Assembly (NCBI RefSeq): GCF_001659605.2
Contig: NC_035167.2
Location: 4,588,001-4,652,000, forward strand
DNA from: Manihot esculenta
Lineage: Eukaryota > Streptophyta > Magnoliopsida > Malpighiales > Euphorbiaceae
Reading direction: 5' to 3'
DNA length: 64,000 nt
The translations under genes were made by a program, and so were the position numbers. The notes under the pieces are model-generated. The model was not told the origin of the DNA. It saw only the letters and a program-made list of their open reading frames with translations, and did no database searches. Shown piece by piece: positions 1-11,300 of the stretch; within the stretch, counting starts at the first letter, position 1, and every line of letters starts with the position of its first letter.

Positions 1-310
1 TATGACTCTGTTCCGCAACAACTTTTAAGATAATATTTAGTAAATACTAACCAAATCAGTTACCAGCTACGGAAATAACTAGTCACTGCCAAAATTGGCA
101 AACAAAGCCTATAATAGAGTCAAAATGATAATAGCACTATTTTGATAATTGGCATTAGAGGAGTTTGATTGAAGAATGAAACATTTTCTCTGAATTTTTG
201 TTTCCTATTGGTTCTTAAAGGTTTATTATAGAAGATATCAAAAACTTTGGTGTGAAGATGTTATAAATGACTTTCTAACTATTGTTTGTTATTTGTTTCT
301 ATAAATAAAG

Positions 311-2514
311 CTTTATGCAGAGTCGTTAGCACGTTTTCAAGGAGGATCACCTTATATCTACCCTATGTATGGCCTTGGAGAACTGCCTCAGGTTTATTAT
401 CATCTGCCAATTTTATTTATTTGTTTATTTTTGTAAATTTAGATGGCAAACTGCGTTGTTTAACATGGTGATTTTGGCAGGCATTTGCACGCTTAAGTGC
501 AGTATATGGTGGAACTTACATGTTAAACAAGCCAGAATGCAAGGTAAATCTACCAAAATTCAGACGAGTCCGGAAAGTTATACCTTTTTTAGATGCCAAT
601 TGATAAAATTTTGGAAGGTTATTGGCCTCTTAGAAGGCTTTGAATGTTTGAGGCTTATGGCTCTCTATTCATATGGAAAATCATAAGCTGAAATTTTGAA
701 CTCATATAATTGCCAAACATGTTGAAAATTTGTAAATATTTTATATCCATAACAGCTTGATTACTCAAGTAATTAAACATCACAGCTCGTATGAACCTAG
801 CACAGAATGAATTTCACTAGTATTGTCTTCATAATTAAGTCATATTTGCTTCTGCTAATGTTTGTGTCTTTTCTCTGGATGACAGGTACAGTTTGATGCA
901 GATGGGAAAGCCTTTGGTGTGACTTCTGAAGGTGAGACTGCTAAATGTAAGAAAGTTGTTTGTGATCCATCATATTTGCCTGACAAGGTAATCTTAAATT
1001 GCTTTATTACACTAGTTGATGTGTTGAAATGAATATAAGTCTATATCAATGATCCCCATCTGTCACTCCAACACATATAACAGGTTCAGAAGGTTGGAAA
1101 AGTTGCTCGCGCTATATGTATAATGAGCCATCCTATTCCGAACACTAGTGATTCTCACTCAGTCCAGCTTATTCTGCCACAAAAGCAACTTGGTCGTAAA
1201 TCAGATATGTATGCCAAGAGAACTACTCTTTCCCCTTTTGTTTGCTACCTTATTCATTTTCTTGCTCATGTATCTCCTATGTATATTGGTTTTCAAGAAC
1301 AGAATGTAACTGTAAAACATTTTGCAGGTACCTCTTCTGTTGTTCTTACTCCCACAATGTTGCTCCAAGGGGAAAATATATTGCTTTCGTTTCAACGGAA
1401 GCGGAGACTGACAATCCTCAGGTAGAATTGAAGCCAGGAATCGACTTGCTTGGTCCTGTAGATGAAATGTTCTATGATACTCATGATAGATATGTACCCA
1501 CAAACAATTCTCAAGCCGATCACTGCTTCATATCTACAGTAAGTTGCACTATCATTTAACCTTTTACTAGCTATTCTTGTTGGGAATTTGCAACGGTTAG
1601 AATTTGAGTATTGGAAAGAGATGAGATAGTGAAATGCATGAGTGGGAATATACACTATCATTAGAATTCGAACATTTGCACTATCCTTTACCTTTTGGTA
1701 GCTATATTTGTTGGGGATATGCAATTGCTAGAGTTCGAACATTGGAAAGAGACGAGACAAGACAGAGTGAAATGCATACAAGTGGACAAGACAGAGTGAA
1801 ATGCATACAAGTGGGCAAGACAGTAAACCTATTGACCAAAAGTTTTAGATCAGATGTGCTATCAAACCCATGAGTGTATTCATTTACATTTTGCCAGTAG
1901 AATCAGCAATTCTACTGGCATATGCAAATCAAAGGGGATAATATAATTACCTATAATTGGAGATACACATAGAAGTTCCTATAAAAATGGGAAATGCGGT
2001 TAGAACTATTGATTGATTTATGTAATTGGAAGTAACCAATTAGGTTTACAATGAAACCTAGAAATCGCTTGCAGATAGCGTGGACGGCAATATGAGGTTG
2101 TGGGAGCCAATAGTTCTTCCTCATTCTGTGTTATGTATATCCTGATAAACTAGCTAAAGTAGAACTAGAATCTAGCATTTTTGACATTTTAATATATAGT
2201 GATGAAATAATATCTTGCAGAGTTATGATGCAACTACCCATTTTGAGACCACAGTAGATGACGTGATTGAAATGTACAGTAAGATTACTGGAAAGGTAAA
2301 CTTTAGGCCTTTTGATTCACTGCATGTATGCATGCATATGCCGAAGGATTTTCTGCTCTAGAACTAATCTACTAGTCAATAGATTTATATAGAAAAAAAT
2401 TCTTTAATTAGTTGATTACAGATGGCAAGGTTTACTCACTATTTTCATTTTTGTATGTTTCAGACTCTTGATCTTTCCGTGGACCTGAGTTCTGCAAGTG
2501 CTTCTGAAAATTAA
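311..2514 (+). CDS. GDI: Rab GDP-dissociation inhibitor, 3' half of gene (partial)
   Basis: Rab GDI extracts GDP-bound, prenylated Rab GTPases from membranes, keeps them soluble in the cytosol and returns them to donor membranes, so it is a housekeeping factor of vesicle traffic. Seven exons can be joined: 311-391, 481-543, 886-987, 1084-1208, 1328-1538, 2221-2295 and 2464-2514. They give an unbroken 235-residue C-terminal part; whole GDIs are about 445 residues. Diagnostic stretches are [23 protein letters not shown], the [19 protein letters not shown] block and [19 protein letters not shown], followed by an acidic/serine tail ending SASASEN. Introns are GT-AG, and the exon lengths sum to a multiple of three. 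The first acceptor (310) is the least certain boundary. The N-terminal Rab-binding half lies left of the window, and 1-310 reads as intron. The family assignment is secure; the paralogue cannot be told. Confidence 0.93.
1757..1814. repeat. 29-bp perfect tandem repeat in GDI intron
   Basis: Two identical 29 bp units (1757-1785 and 1786-1814, starting ACAAGACAGAGTGAAATGC) lie in the GDI intron between 1539 and 2220. They end a longer imperfect duplication: about 1574-1650 resembles about 1700-1785 (TTGTTGGGAATTTGCAA against TTGTTGGGGATATGCAA, then TTGGAAAGAGAYGAGA). This looks like local slippage or duplication, with no sign of a coding role. Confidence 0.8.
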
Positions 2515-5386
2515 CTTTTTTTTTTAATTTCTCATCGGTTAAATAATAGTGGAAGATAATGAATCATCATTTGAATTTTTTTTTTTTTTAAATTCTTGGA
2601 TAATGAGAAATTATGGATTGTAATTTGCCTAAACTATTCACGAGCCGTTTTTAGTTGGCTAACCAGCTATACTGAATCAATAATATCATTTGAAAGATTC
2701 CACTTTTCTTTTTCTATTCCTTCATTTGTTACTCATTGGGCCCAAATGGCATGGTATGAACTTATAAATATTTTTTTATTTCCTTTTTTCTCATAAAAAT
2801 ACTTCTTATATTATAAGATAAATACCCAATTATTGAAAAATAATTAAATTGAAGTACATTCCTCTCATTGCATAAAATTTATTAATAAATTCAGATTTAA
2901 AAACGATGAGGGTTAGAATGGGTGGATCAGCTATTTTCTCCATGGATAAAATCTGAAATTATTTATGGAGCAAATATTTGTTGAAATTATTTTATTTTTT
3001 TAATGGACTAAGCTGATAGAATAAAATTTAGTTTTAATCTAGAAAACTAAGTAAACGTTTGGTAAAAAAAAATTAAAAATTTATGGGGTTTTGTTATGAG
3101 AATAATTTCATCGAAGCTCAAGAAACTGCGAATTGATGTAAAAAATTTTAACCGTTGAGGTATCATAGTCAAAATTTGGAATTTTTTTGCCAATTTAAAA
3201 TTAAAAAAAAAATTATAAATTTGAAGTTTGACCGCCTATATAACAGTCAAAAAATCGACCACAAGCCTGCTTTATAAGCGCGCCAGGAACCAGCGCATTT
3301 TAAAAGCATCAAGATTTGTTTTTTGGCCTAGAGCCACTTTAAATCAAGTTTAATTTTTATTTATTTTTAATTATTAATATATTATAATGATATAATTATA
3401 TTATATTAATTTAATAATATTATTTACATTATATATTTTATAATAATAAATATTTATTATAATTTTTAATATATCAACATTTAAATAAAAATAACTAGTA
3501 TTATATAATTTCGGTATCATCAAACTAACATTGTGTTACTATTAGAATTGCTTCTTAGTCATGCACAATTGATTTTGTACTTTTGTTACTTTTTAAATCC
3601 AATAAAAGAGGCCGTGGTGGCTCGTGGAGCCTAAAATTTGAAGACGCGTGTAGTTATTGCAGAATATGCATTTCCTTTTATTAATATTTTCCCTAAAACA
3701 AAAACTTCTCTGGACCCAAACAAGATATCCAATTAACGACTTAGATGAGTTTTCTTCTCTTGATCTGTTGATGAATGCGAGTCTCCTACCTCAAGCTAGC
3801 CCCCTCATCCTCATAGCTTGGATGTTCAATTTTGCCTTCTTCCCCTCCTTGATGCTTAAGTGAGTGTTGCTAAAATCGTCTCGATTCTACTATTTATGGA
3901 AGGAGTAACACTGGCCATGGTTGTTGAGCCTTCTGCGAGCAAGGAGTGGGTGGCAGAGTCAAGAGCTTCCTTTTGATAGGGCACTATTGGCTTAGCGCGA
4001 CTGCACTGCTGCGGCACCACCGTCTGCACCGCTGCGGCACCTTCATCTCCTTCAAAATATTTTCCGATCGCCGGTACGGCACATGTCTCGGCCATACCGT
4101 CCCTCCGACCTGGCGGTGGCTTAGAGCTCTGCCGAGTTTGTGATTCATTCGGGTCTGGAGCTTTATGTTTTTACTTTAGGTTGGAGTTTTTCTTGATTGG
4201 GCTTCCACTTGACCTTTGAAATTTTAATTGGTAATCAAGCATTCAGCCTCTTATCCTTGTAGACTATGAGCCTTTATACAATCTAATGAGTTTTTACTTT
4301 GAAAAACAAATAGGGAATAAATTAACCAATCATATAAATTAACAATTATTTTTATTAAAAAATGTTTTTTTTATCATTATTTAGTTTTATACAAAGTAAA
4401 TACTATTTTATTAAAAAATAACTTAATATAAATTATAATTTATCTCCTGTGGTTTTCGTAATATGAATTTTTAGCAACTTCCAAACTATGAAAAATTTAT
4501 TAGTTTAATGAAAAGAGTAAATTTTTTTTATTTAAAATTTACTAATTTTAAAAAATTCAATGGATAAATAAATATGTGGTAAATTTTATTTAAAAACTAT
4601 AAAAATAAAATTTTGTTATCCTATACTACTAGATAATCCAGTAAATATAATATATTACTTAAAATATCAAAATAATATTAATATCTTAAATTTTTGTGTA
4701 AAATTTTATAATTTAATCTGAAACTATAAATTTTAACGTAATATCCTATTATTAATTTTAATTATTTAGTATTAGGCTCCATTTATTTTATAAAAAAATA
4801 TTTTTTAATATTTTTTTATATTTAATAGATTAATTAATAAAATTTTTAAAATTATTTATTATAGAAATTAAATAATAAAAAATTTAATAAAAAATTAAAC
4901 AAGTTTTAATATATTTTTTAAATTAAAAAATTAATAAATTTTTTTATATCATAAAAATTAAATAATAATTTTTAAAAAAAATATAATGTGATATAAATGA
5001 TAAAATTATATATATATATATAAAGAAACCAACTCGGAATCTCGCACTTCCCAAAAGATTAAATAATATAAATATTTAAAAAAAATTAAATAATATAAAT
5101 ATTTAAAATTATATAAATTAAATATAGAACTAAAAATATAGAAATTAAATAATATAAATATTACAGAAAGTTAACTATTTTAATAGAAAAACTTAAAAAG
5201 TTAGATTTTTTAAATATTAATACGTTTTAATGGAATGATTTTAAAAATGGGACAATTAATTAATTTATTAAAAATTTAAGGATTTAACAGTAATTCACCC
5301 TATTTATTATGAGTTGTAATAACCAGAAAACGAAGTAAAAAGGGAACTGTCAATTTAGACTCGGACGTTTGACTCTCGCTAGAGTC
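2515..5386. other. AT-rich intergenic region, no gene seen
   Basis: This 2.9 kb stretch separates the GDI stop from the next gene. It holds the GDI 3' UTR, long A/T runs (notably 4320-5340) and a (TA)n run near 5010-5022. A GC-richer island at about 3900-4150 gives overlapping short ORFs on both strands; neither resembles a known protein, so they are not annotated as genes. The last few hundred bases should hold the promoter and 5' UTR of the SUMO protease gene, but I see no convincing core promoter motif. Confidence 0.6.
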
Positions 5387-8300
5387 ATGACCCGGCCGCC
5401 GCCGAGTTGGCGTGTCTCTTCCGCCAAGCGATTAAGCGTTTTAGACTTCAGTGAGGATGATGACCGTGTTGAGAAGGACTCTTCGAAGTTTCTCGGCAAA
5501 TTTGCAAAACCTAAGAGGAAGCGTAACTTCACTTCTCCTATCACCAAGTATAAGTTCCTTGAGTATTGTAAGTGCTACTTTGCTTTATACTTTCTTTTGG
5601 TTTTTTTTTTTTCAGAAGTTTTTAAAAAAAATTGTGTTTGTGCTTGATTTCCTTTGTGGATGGAGAAGTGCTGCAAAATGGGAGTGATATCGAATTGTGA
5701 TCTTTCATGTGATGAGAAAATTTTGGCTTTTTCTGTGTTCACTTATAAGAAATGCGACCACTGCCACTGCGCAGTTTCAAATTGTTGGTCCGCATGTTTA
5801 GTCATCTATCTTCTTTCTATAAATTTTCGTTTTATGCCAGTGTGACTTAAATATTGCATTATGCTTTGTCATTTAAGAGGATTTTGCTGAACATTATTCT
5901 TCATTTTACTGTGTAGTTGCAGGATGTACCAGGGTGCAAGAAAAGGAAAGTGCCATCCAACACATCGTTGTTGACGACGAATCAGTTGATATTGACATGG
6001 GAAGTAAGCAACATAATTACTCTAGTTTCTTTTTTTCTTTCTTTATTTATTTTTATGTAATTTAAGTGTTATTTTTTTGTACTTTGCTATATAGTGCTAG
6101 AGTGACAAGGCTCCACAAAACGAAATTAGTGATGATCAGTAGATATAGGTGCCAATAAGTGATGAATCAGTATGGCTTAACTCTTGTATGATTCAATGTT
6201 GCGATTTTGCTGAATGCTATTTTCATTTTACTGTGCAATTGCAGGATGCCCCGGGGCTCAGGAAAAGGAAAATGCCAATGAACCCATCATTATTGACAAT
6301 GAACCAGTTGATGGTGACATGGGATGTGAGTAACACAATTACTCGAGTTTCTTTATTTTTTTCAAGAAATTTTGTATTTTACTTGCTATGTTTTGTATTT
6401 TTTTTATATAGTTGCTGGAGGGATAAGGGCTCCACATAAGGAAATTAGAGATGAATCAGTGGATATAGATGTTAATGATGTAAGCCATCCTCTCAAACTC
6501 TCACTTTCACCTCCAATATGCATCCTACAAGAAGATTGTATAGTAAAGGAAGCTTCTCGTTTGGATGCAATGATGCTATCTGGTTCTCCCAATTATGAGG
6601 TATGCCTATGCTAGGCCTAATGTGTCTCAGCTGAAATTCTCTTCTCATTCAATTTAACTTTCAGTGAAATTGCATGCTGGTGTGGTAAATTCATCTGGCA
6701 GGACATACATGGCACGCTGAAATCTGATTTAGTTTTTATCTGATGTGGAACTCCTTATTTCAATAATTTGTTATACTAGAAAATATGCTCCATGCAACTG
6801 TAACTGGTTAATCAAATTATTGCAGAACAAGTCAGTGCATATGATCTCGGATGATGATGATGGAAGTGAAATAAGTTCTGCATCAATTTCCATCTCCGCT
6901 CTAAAAGAGACTGAAGGTTTGTTCTCCCTATATTTTGTTAAGTTTGCATACCTGTGCTGAATTTTCTTCTCAGTGCCTTGTATTGCAATACATTGTTACT
7001 TAAAACCTCTGCATTTTTTCAGTTCCATTGAAAGATCCAGTACCGGAATCTTCTTCTGTTGGGCATAAGATTGTAAGTATTTTTTTTGGGAGAAATTCTT
7101 TTGATGCAGTTGTTCTTTAATATTTGTCACTAGATGGCTGCCTAAAGATGTATTATGAATGGTTGGGCTCATAGTAGTTTTGAAATGATTTTTGCTAAGT
7201 AGATCTGCATAAAGAAAATGCACAAAAATTGTAGAAAGAAGCCTTGATGTAGGAAATGTTAAGTAGTCTGCCACTTCACCTATGAGTACTTTTGTGGCAT
7301 TCAGAAGTTGTATTCTGGTGTTTGGGTTTCATTTAGAGAAGAAAAAGTAATGGGTTTGCGACCAAATATGAATTGAATAGGTGAGTGAGGGATAAGGGTA
7401 GAGAGTGACTGTGCTTACTGAAAGGGTAAATGTGTCTCAGATTACAGTAAGGGTAAAGGGAGACTATGCTGCTGTAGTCTGAGTAAAAAAATATGCATAT
7501 GTTTCTTGATAAAATTTACTGTCCTTGGTAAATTTATGGTTTAGTGGTGGGGATTGTTCTAAACTCTTATATGCATGGATATGCTTCCTTTTTGTCTCCC
7601 CCCACCCCACCCCCCCCCCCCATCTTCCTAAATAAAGGCCATGAATAACCCAAATTGTATACTGGTTTGTTGAGTCCTTTTGTTATTAGATAAACTACCT
7701 TTCTCTGTTTTATTCCCTGTTGTTTATCTATCAATTCTAGTGGCTGTTGGTGCTTTTTAATTCTAAAAAGTGTATTGTTTAGAATTGTTTGACGAGATGG
7801 AACTTATGAATTCATCTCTCTCTTGTTTTTTTAATTTTTGTTCGCAGGATATTTTAAATAATGCAGTTGTTGTATTCCCTGATGTTATCCTATATGAAGA
7901 CATATATTGTACAGACTCTCGCTTAACTTTCTCGAGAAGTTACATCAGAGTTGAGGGTTCAATTGTAAATGGGGCCAAGGGAACATTTAATGTTGAGTGG
8001 GCAATAAGTGACATTATTAGTATTGAATCTGAATGGTGTCAGAGGGTGAGTTGGCTTGGCTTTTACTCTCTTCTTATGTACTTTGCGATTTACGCAATTT
8101 AAATTTCTCATATCACTGAGTGTAGGTTGAGACTGCTATAATTAATCTTCTCTTTAAGAGAAATGTTTTCAAAGGAGCTGGAAATGCAAATGAAACTTCA
8201 GGTTTGTGATTTCTGCTAACAAATAATATTGGAGCTATCTGGTACATGTTGATGATTAATAATGACGAAGTACTTATTATTTTAGGAGTCTTGCACCCTT

Positions 8301-11300
8301 CTAGTAATGGGGTAAGTACTTAAGAAATGTATTATGGCTCATTGTTTGCACTAACTTATATTATAGACATTTATTCAGAAGCACCTTGCATAAAGGAATT
8401 TATATTTCTCAGTGCTGTAGGCCAGATTTGATGGATAAGGAAATGTTTTGTTTCCCATGTATTTGAATGTGTTGATGTGGGGAGTTCACATTGTTTTGTT
8501 TTACTTGTTTCAAAATGCTGATTTTCCTCAAATTTGGATGATAGTTGAGCTCGTTTTTGGTAATATGATGAACAATCCCCTAATTATAGTATTTTTTTTA
8601 CTTATTACTGATTTAATGTAATTCTGTTGGAGAATTCCATGAAAAAGTAAGATCTCATTCCAAAAGTTTTTGAAATTTTGAATCTGTAGCTCAAATGATA
8701 TTCCTTTTTCTTTTTCCCCAAACGTGCAGCCATTGACAAGTTGACGTTTTCAGTTTATGATCCATGTTGGTTTGAAGGACAGCAAGCAATCAAATCATTG
8801 GATGTCAGATACAGATCTATCTGGAATGTTATTTTTGAGTGAGTACAAAGAAATACTTTTTGAAAGTATTATTTTCTTATGCCACGTGTTTGTGATGACC
8901 TGTGATTGAATAGCTTGATTTTATTTCTTTTTTCTATGTATTTTGGCTATCACTTGCGTTATGATTGGGAACTGTCAATCACAATTTTACCTCTTTCAAG
9001 TGGAACCCTTGTGTTGCTGCCAAAGCTAATTTTGATAACTTTTTTGCTTTATGTGGTTCTCTGTTTTTCAATTACTACCTTTTCCCCTTTGTTGCGTTAC
9101 TGATAGGGAAAAGGTTGATGATGCTTTTTCAATGTCAAACAGCATGGCCATCGCAAAGCCTTGTCTGAATGTGTAAGTCAAAGGATTGATTCCCCTTTTT
9201 TCTTCACCCCTTAAAGTCTAGTAAGGTATTATTAATGATCCTAGTTTGTGGCCTTTGTTCATTTTTATAGTATTTGGTTTTGATGGATAACGTTACATTC
9301 TTACATTATTCTCATCATTATTTTGTCTTTTTCATATTTCTATTGTTATACATATTGCATTTGTAAAGTTTTGGGTTGTGGTATAATTTATTTGGCAAAA
9401 TTATCTATAGTTCAAAGCATGTAATTTCCCCTTCATACTCCAAAAGTTTATTGAAACTCAAGTATATATGCACTATATAGAGAGAGAGAGATAAAGCCAA
9501 TTGGTTAGTAGTTGTTTTTGATAATAATAACGGATAATAGCTGAAAAAACTGAAACTTTACCGGTTTATTAATTGTACCCTAAACTCTCTCTCTTTTATT
9601 TATTTATTTATTTTTACAATTATATCCTAAAATATGACAAATGAATTAATTGTATCCTGCTTGCCGTTATCTACCGCTGTTAAATTTAATATCTGTTAGT
9701 CTCCTGTTAATGGTGAAGTATATTGTTAAAAGAAAAAATAAAAGTTACAATGAGTTTACAATTTTAAGGGAAACGGTAAAAAAAAAATCTCAAACTTTAC
9801 ACTTTTGATAATTACACTAAACTTTTTATTTTCTCCTTATTTTCAATCCTTTTGCAAGTAACTTTATTATCGTATTTATTTCTTTTATCTCCCTTTCATT
9901 CAAATAAAAGAAAGATAATAATGTAAAGGGAAATATTCTTTATGTTCCTCTATTTTTTTAAAGGAAAAAAAGAAATAGTTTACATTTGAATTGAAAATTT
10001 ATGTTAATTGATTTTTTATTCTCTCATTTAATTTACATTTGTATTAAAAATTTATGTTAATTGATTTTTTTATTCTCTCATTTTGTTTTCTCTTCTTTCC
10101 AGCATAAGGAAAAAAAGGTATGTCCTTTTTTTAAGCTACTTTTCCAAAATAATTAAAAGAATTTTTTATTTTATTTTTCACATTTAATTTTTTCATTATG
10201 AAAAAATAAAATTTTATTTCTTTTCAAAATACTTATTATTAATGAAATATAATAATTTTAAAATTTCAAATTAGAACTTCTATTTTATTTAAGAAAAGAA
10301 AATAAAGGGAGGAAGATGAAGAATATTTTTCCACTCATTATTTCCTTTACTATTGTTAAGATAAGAAAGTACAAGAAATAAAAATAATAATAAAGTTATT
10401 TTTCTTGTAAGAAGATTGAAAATAAGGAGAGTTAAATGATTATGTTAAATTTACAATTTTAGCAAAAATGACAAAAGAATCTTCAACTTTACATTTTTTA
10501 TAATTATAACCTTAATCTTTTGTTTTCTCAGTAATTTGTACCATACTGTTAAGGGGGGGGGTGTGATTAAAAACCATTAAGTTTAACCGCCATTGGTAAC
10601 GACAAGACACAATTAATTCAATAACCATAGTTTGGGTATAATTATTAAGAAAAAAAGTATAGGGTACTAATGCAATTGGTAAAACTAATAAAATTTGTGG
10701 TTGTTTTGACCATTATCCCTAATAATGATAATTGATAGGGTTAATTACAAAAACCCAAGTTTTGCCTCAAAAAAGCACTTTGGTTTCAGCTGTTCCATAG
10801 TTAGCACTTTTAGTCCTTGAGGTTTATTAATGAACCAAACATTAGCAATGGACTATAAAAGTAAGAATTTTCTGTTGCAAGTTAGTTTCTGAATTCGCTT
10901 GTTTCTAAAGCAGATGGCTTTGTTTGGTGAACTTTTATTTCCTTTTTTCCTCATTTGTTATATAATTATTTTTTTTTTCCTTTTTGTTACATTGGAATTC
11001 TTGCAAGTGAGAAGCCCTTGAATTTATGCACTGCAAGGCTAGTGATTGACTACTGGTTTATTTGCCCATACTAATCTGTTATGGTGAAACCTTGTGAAGC
11101 CATGATATTTGATTGGAGACATCAATCTTGCAAGAATGCATTTTTTTTTTTAATTTTAAGAAAAGTAAAATTAAAAAAAAAAATGCTTTATTTATGAAAT
11201 ATGAGTTATGTTCATAAACTTGCTGGCTGTATCCTTTAATTTTCTGTTCTGTAATAGTAATTGCTTTTCACTTGATGATTCATATTGATTTAAGTTCTTT

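Noticed and set aside
3856..4143. Overlapping 65-79 codon ORFs on both strands in a GC-richer island
   Set aside because: No recognisable domain and no splice-compatible neighbours; opposite-strand ORFs in the same GC-rich stretch are expected by chance.
5369..5386. Longer N-terminus for the SUMO protease starting at TTG 5369
   Set aside because: TTG is not a normal plant start; the first ATG in the frame is 5387.
7600..7625. C-rich tract in an intron as a regulatory element
   Set aside because: A simple low-complexity run (and a similar G run near 10553) with no conserved context.
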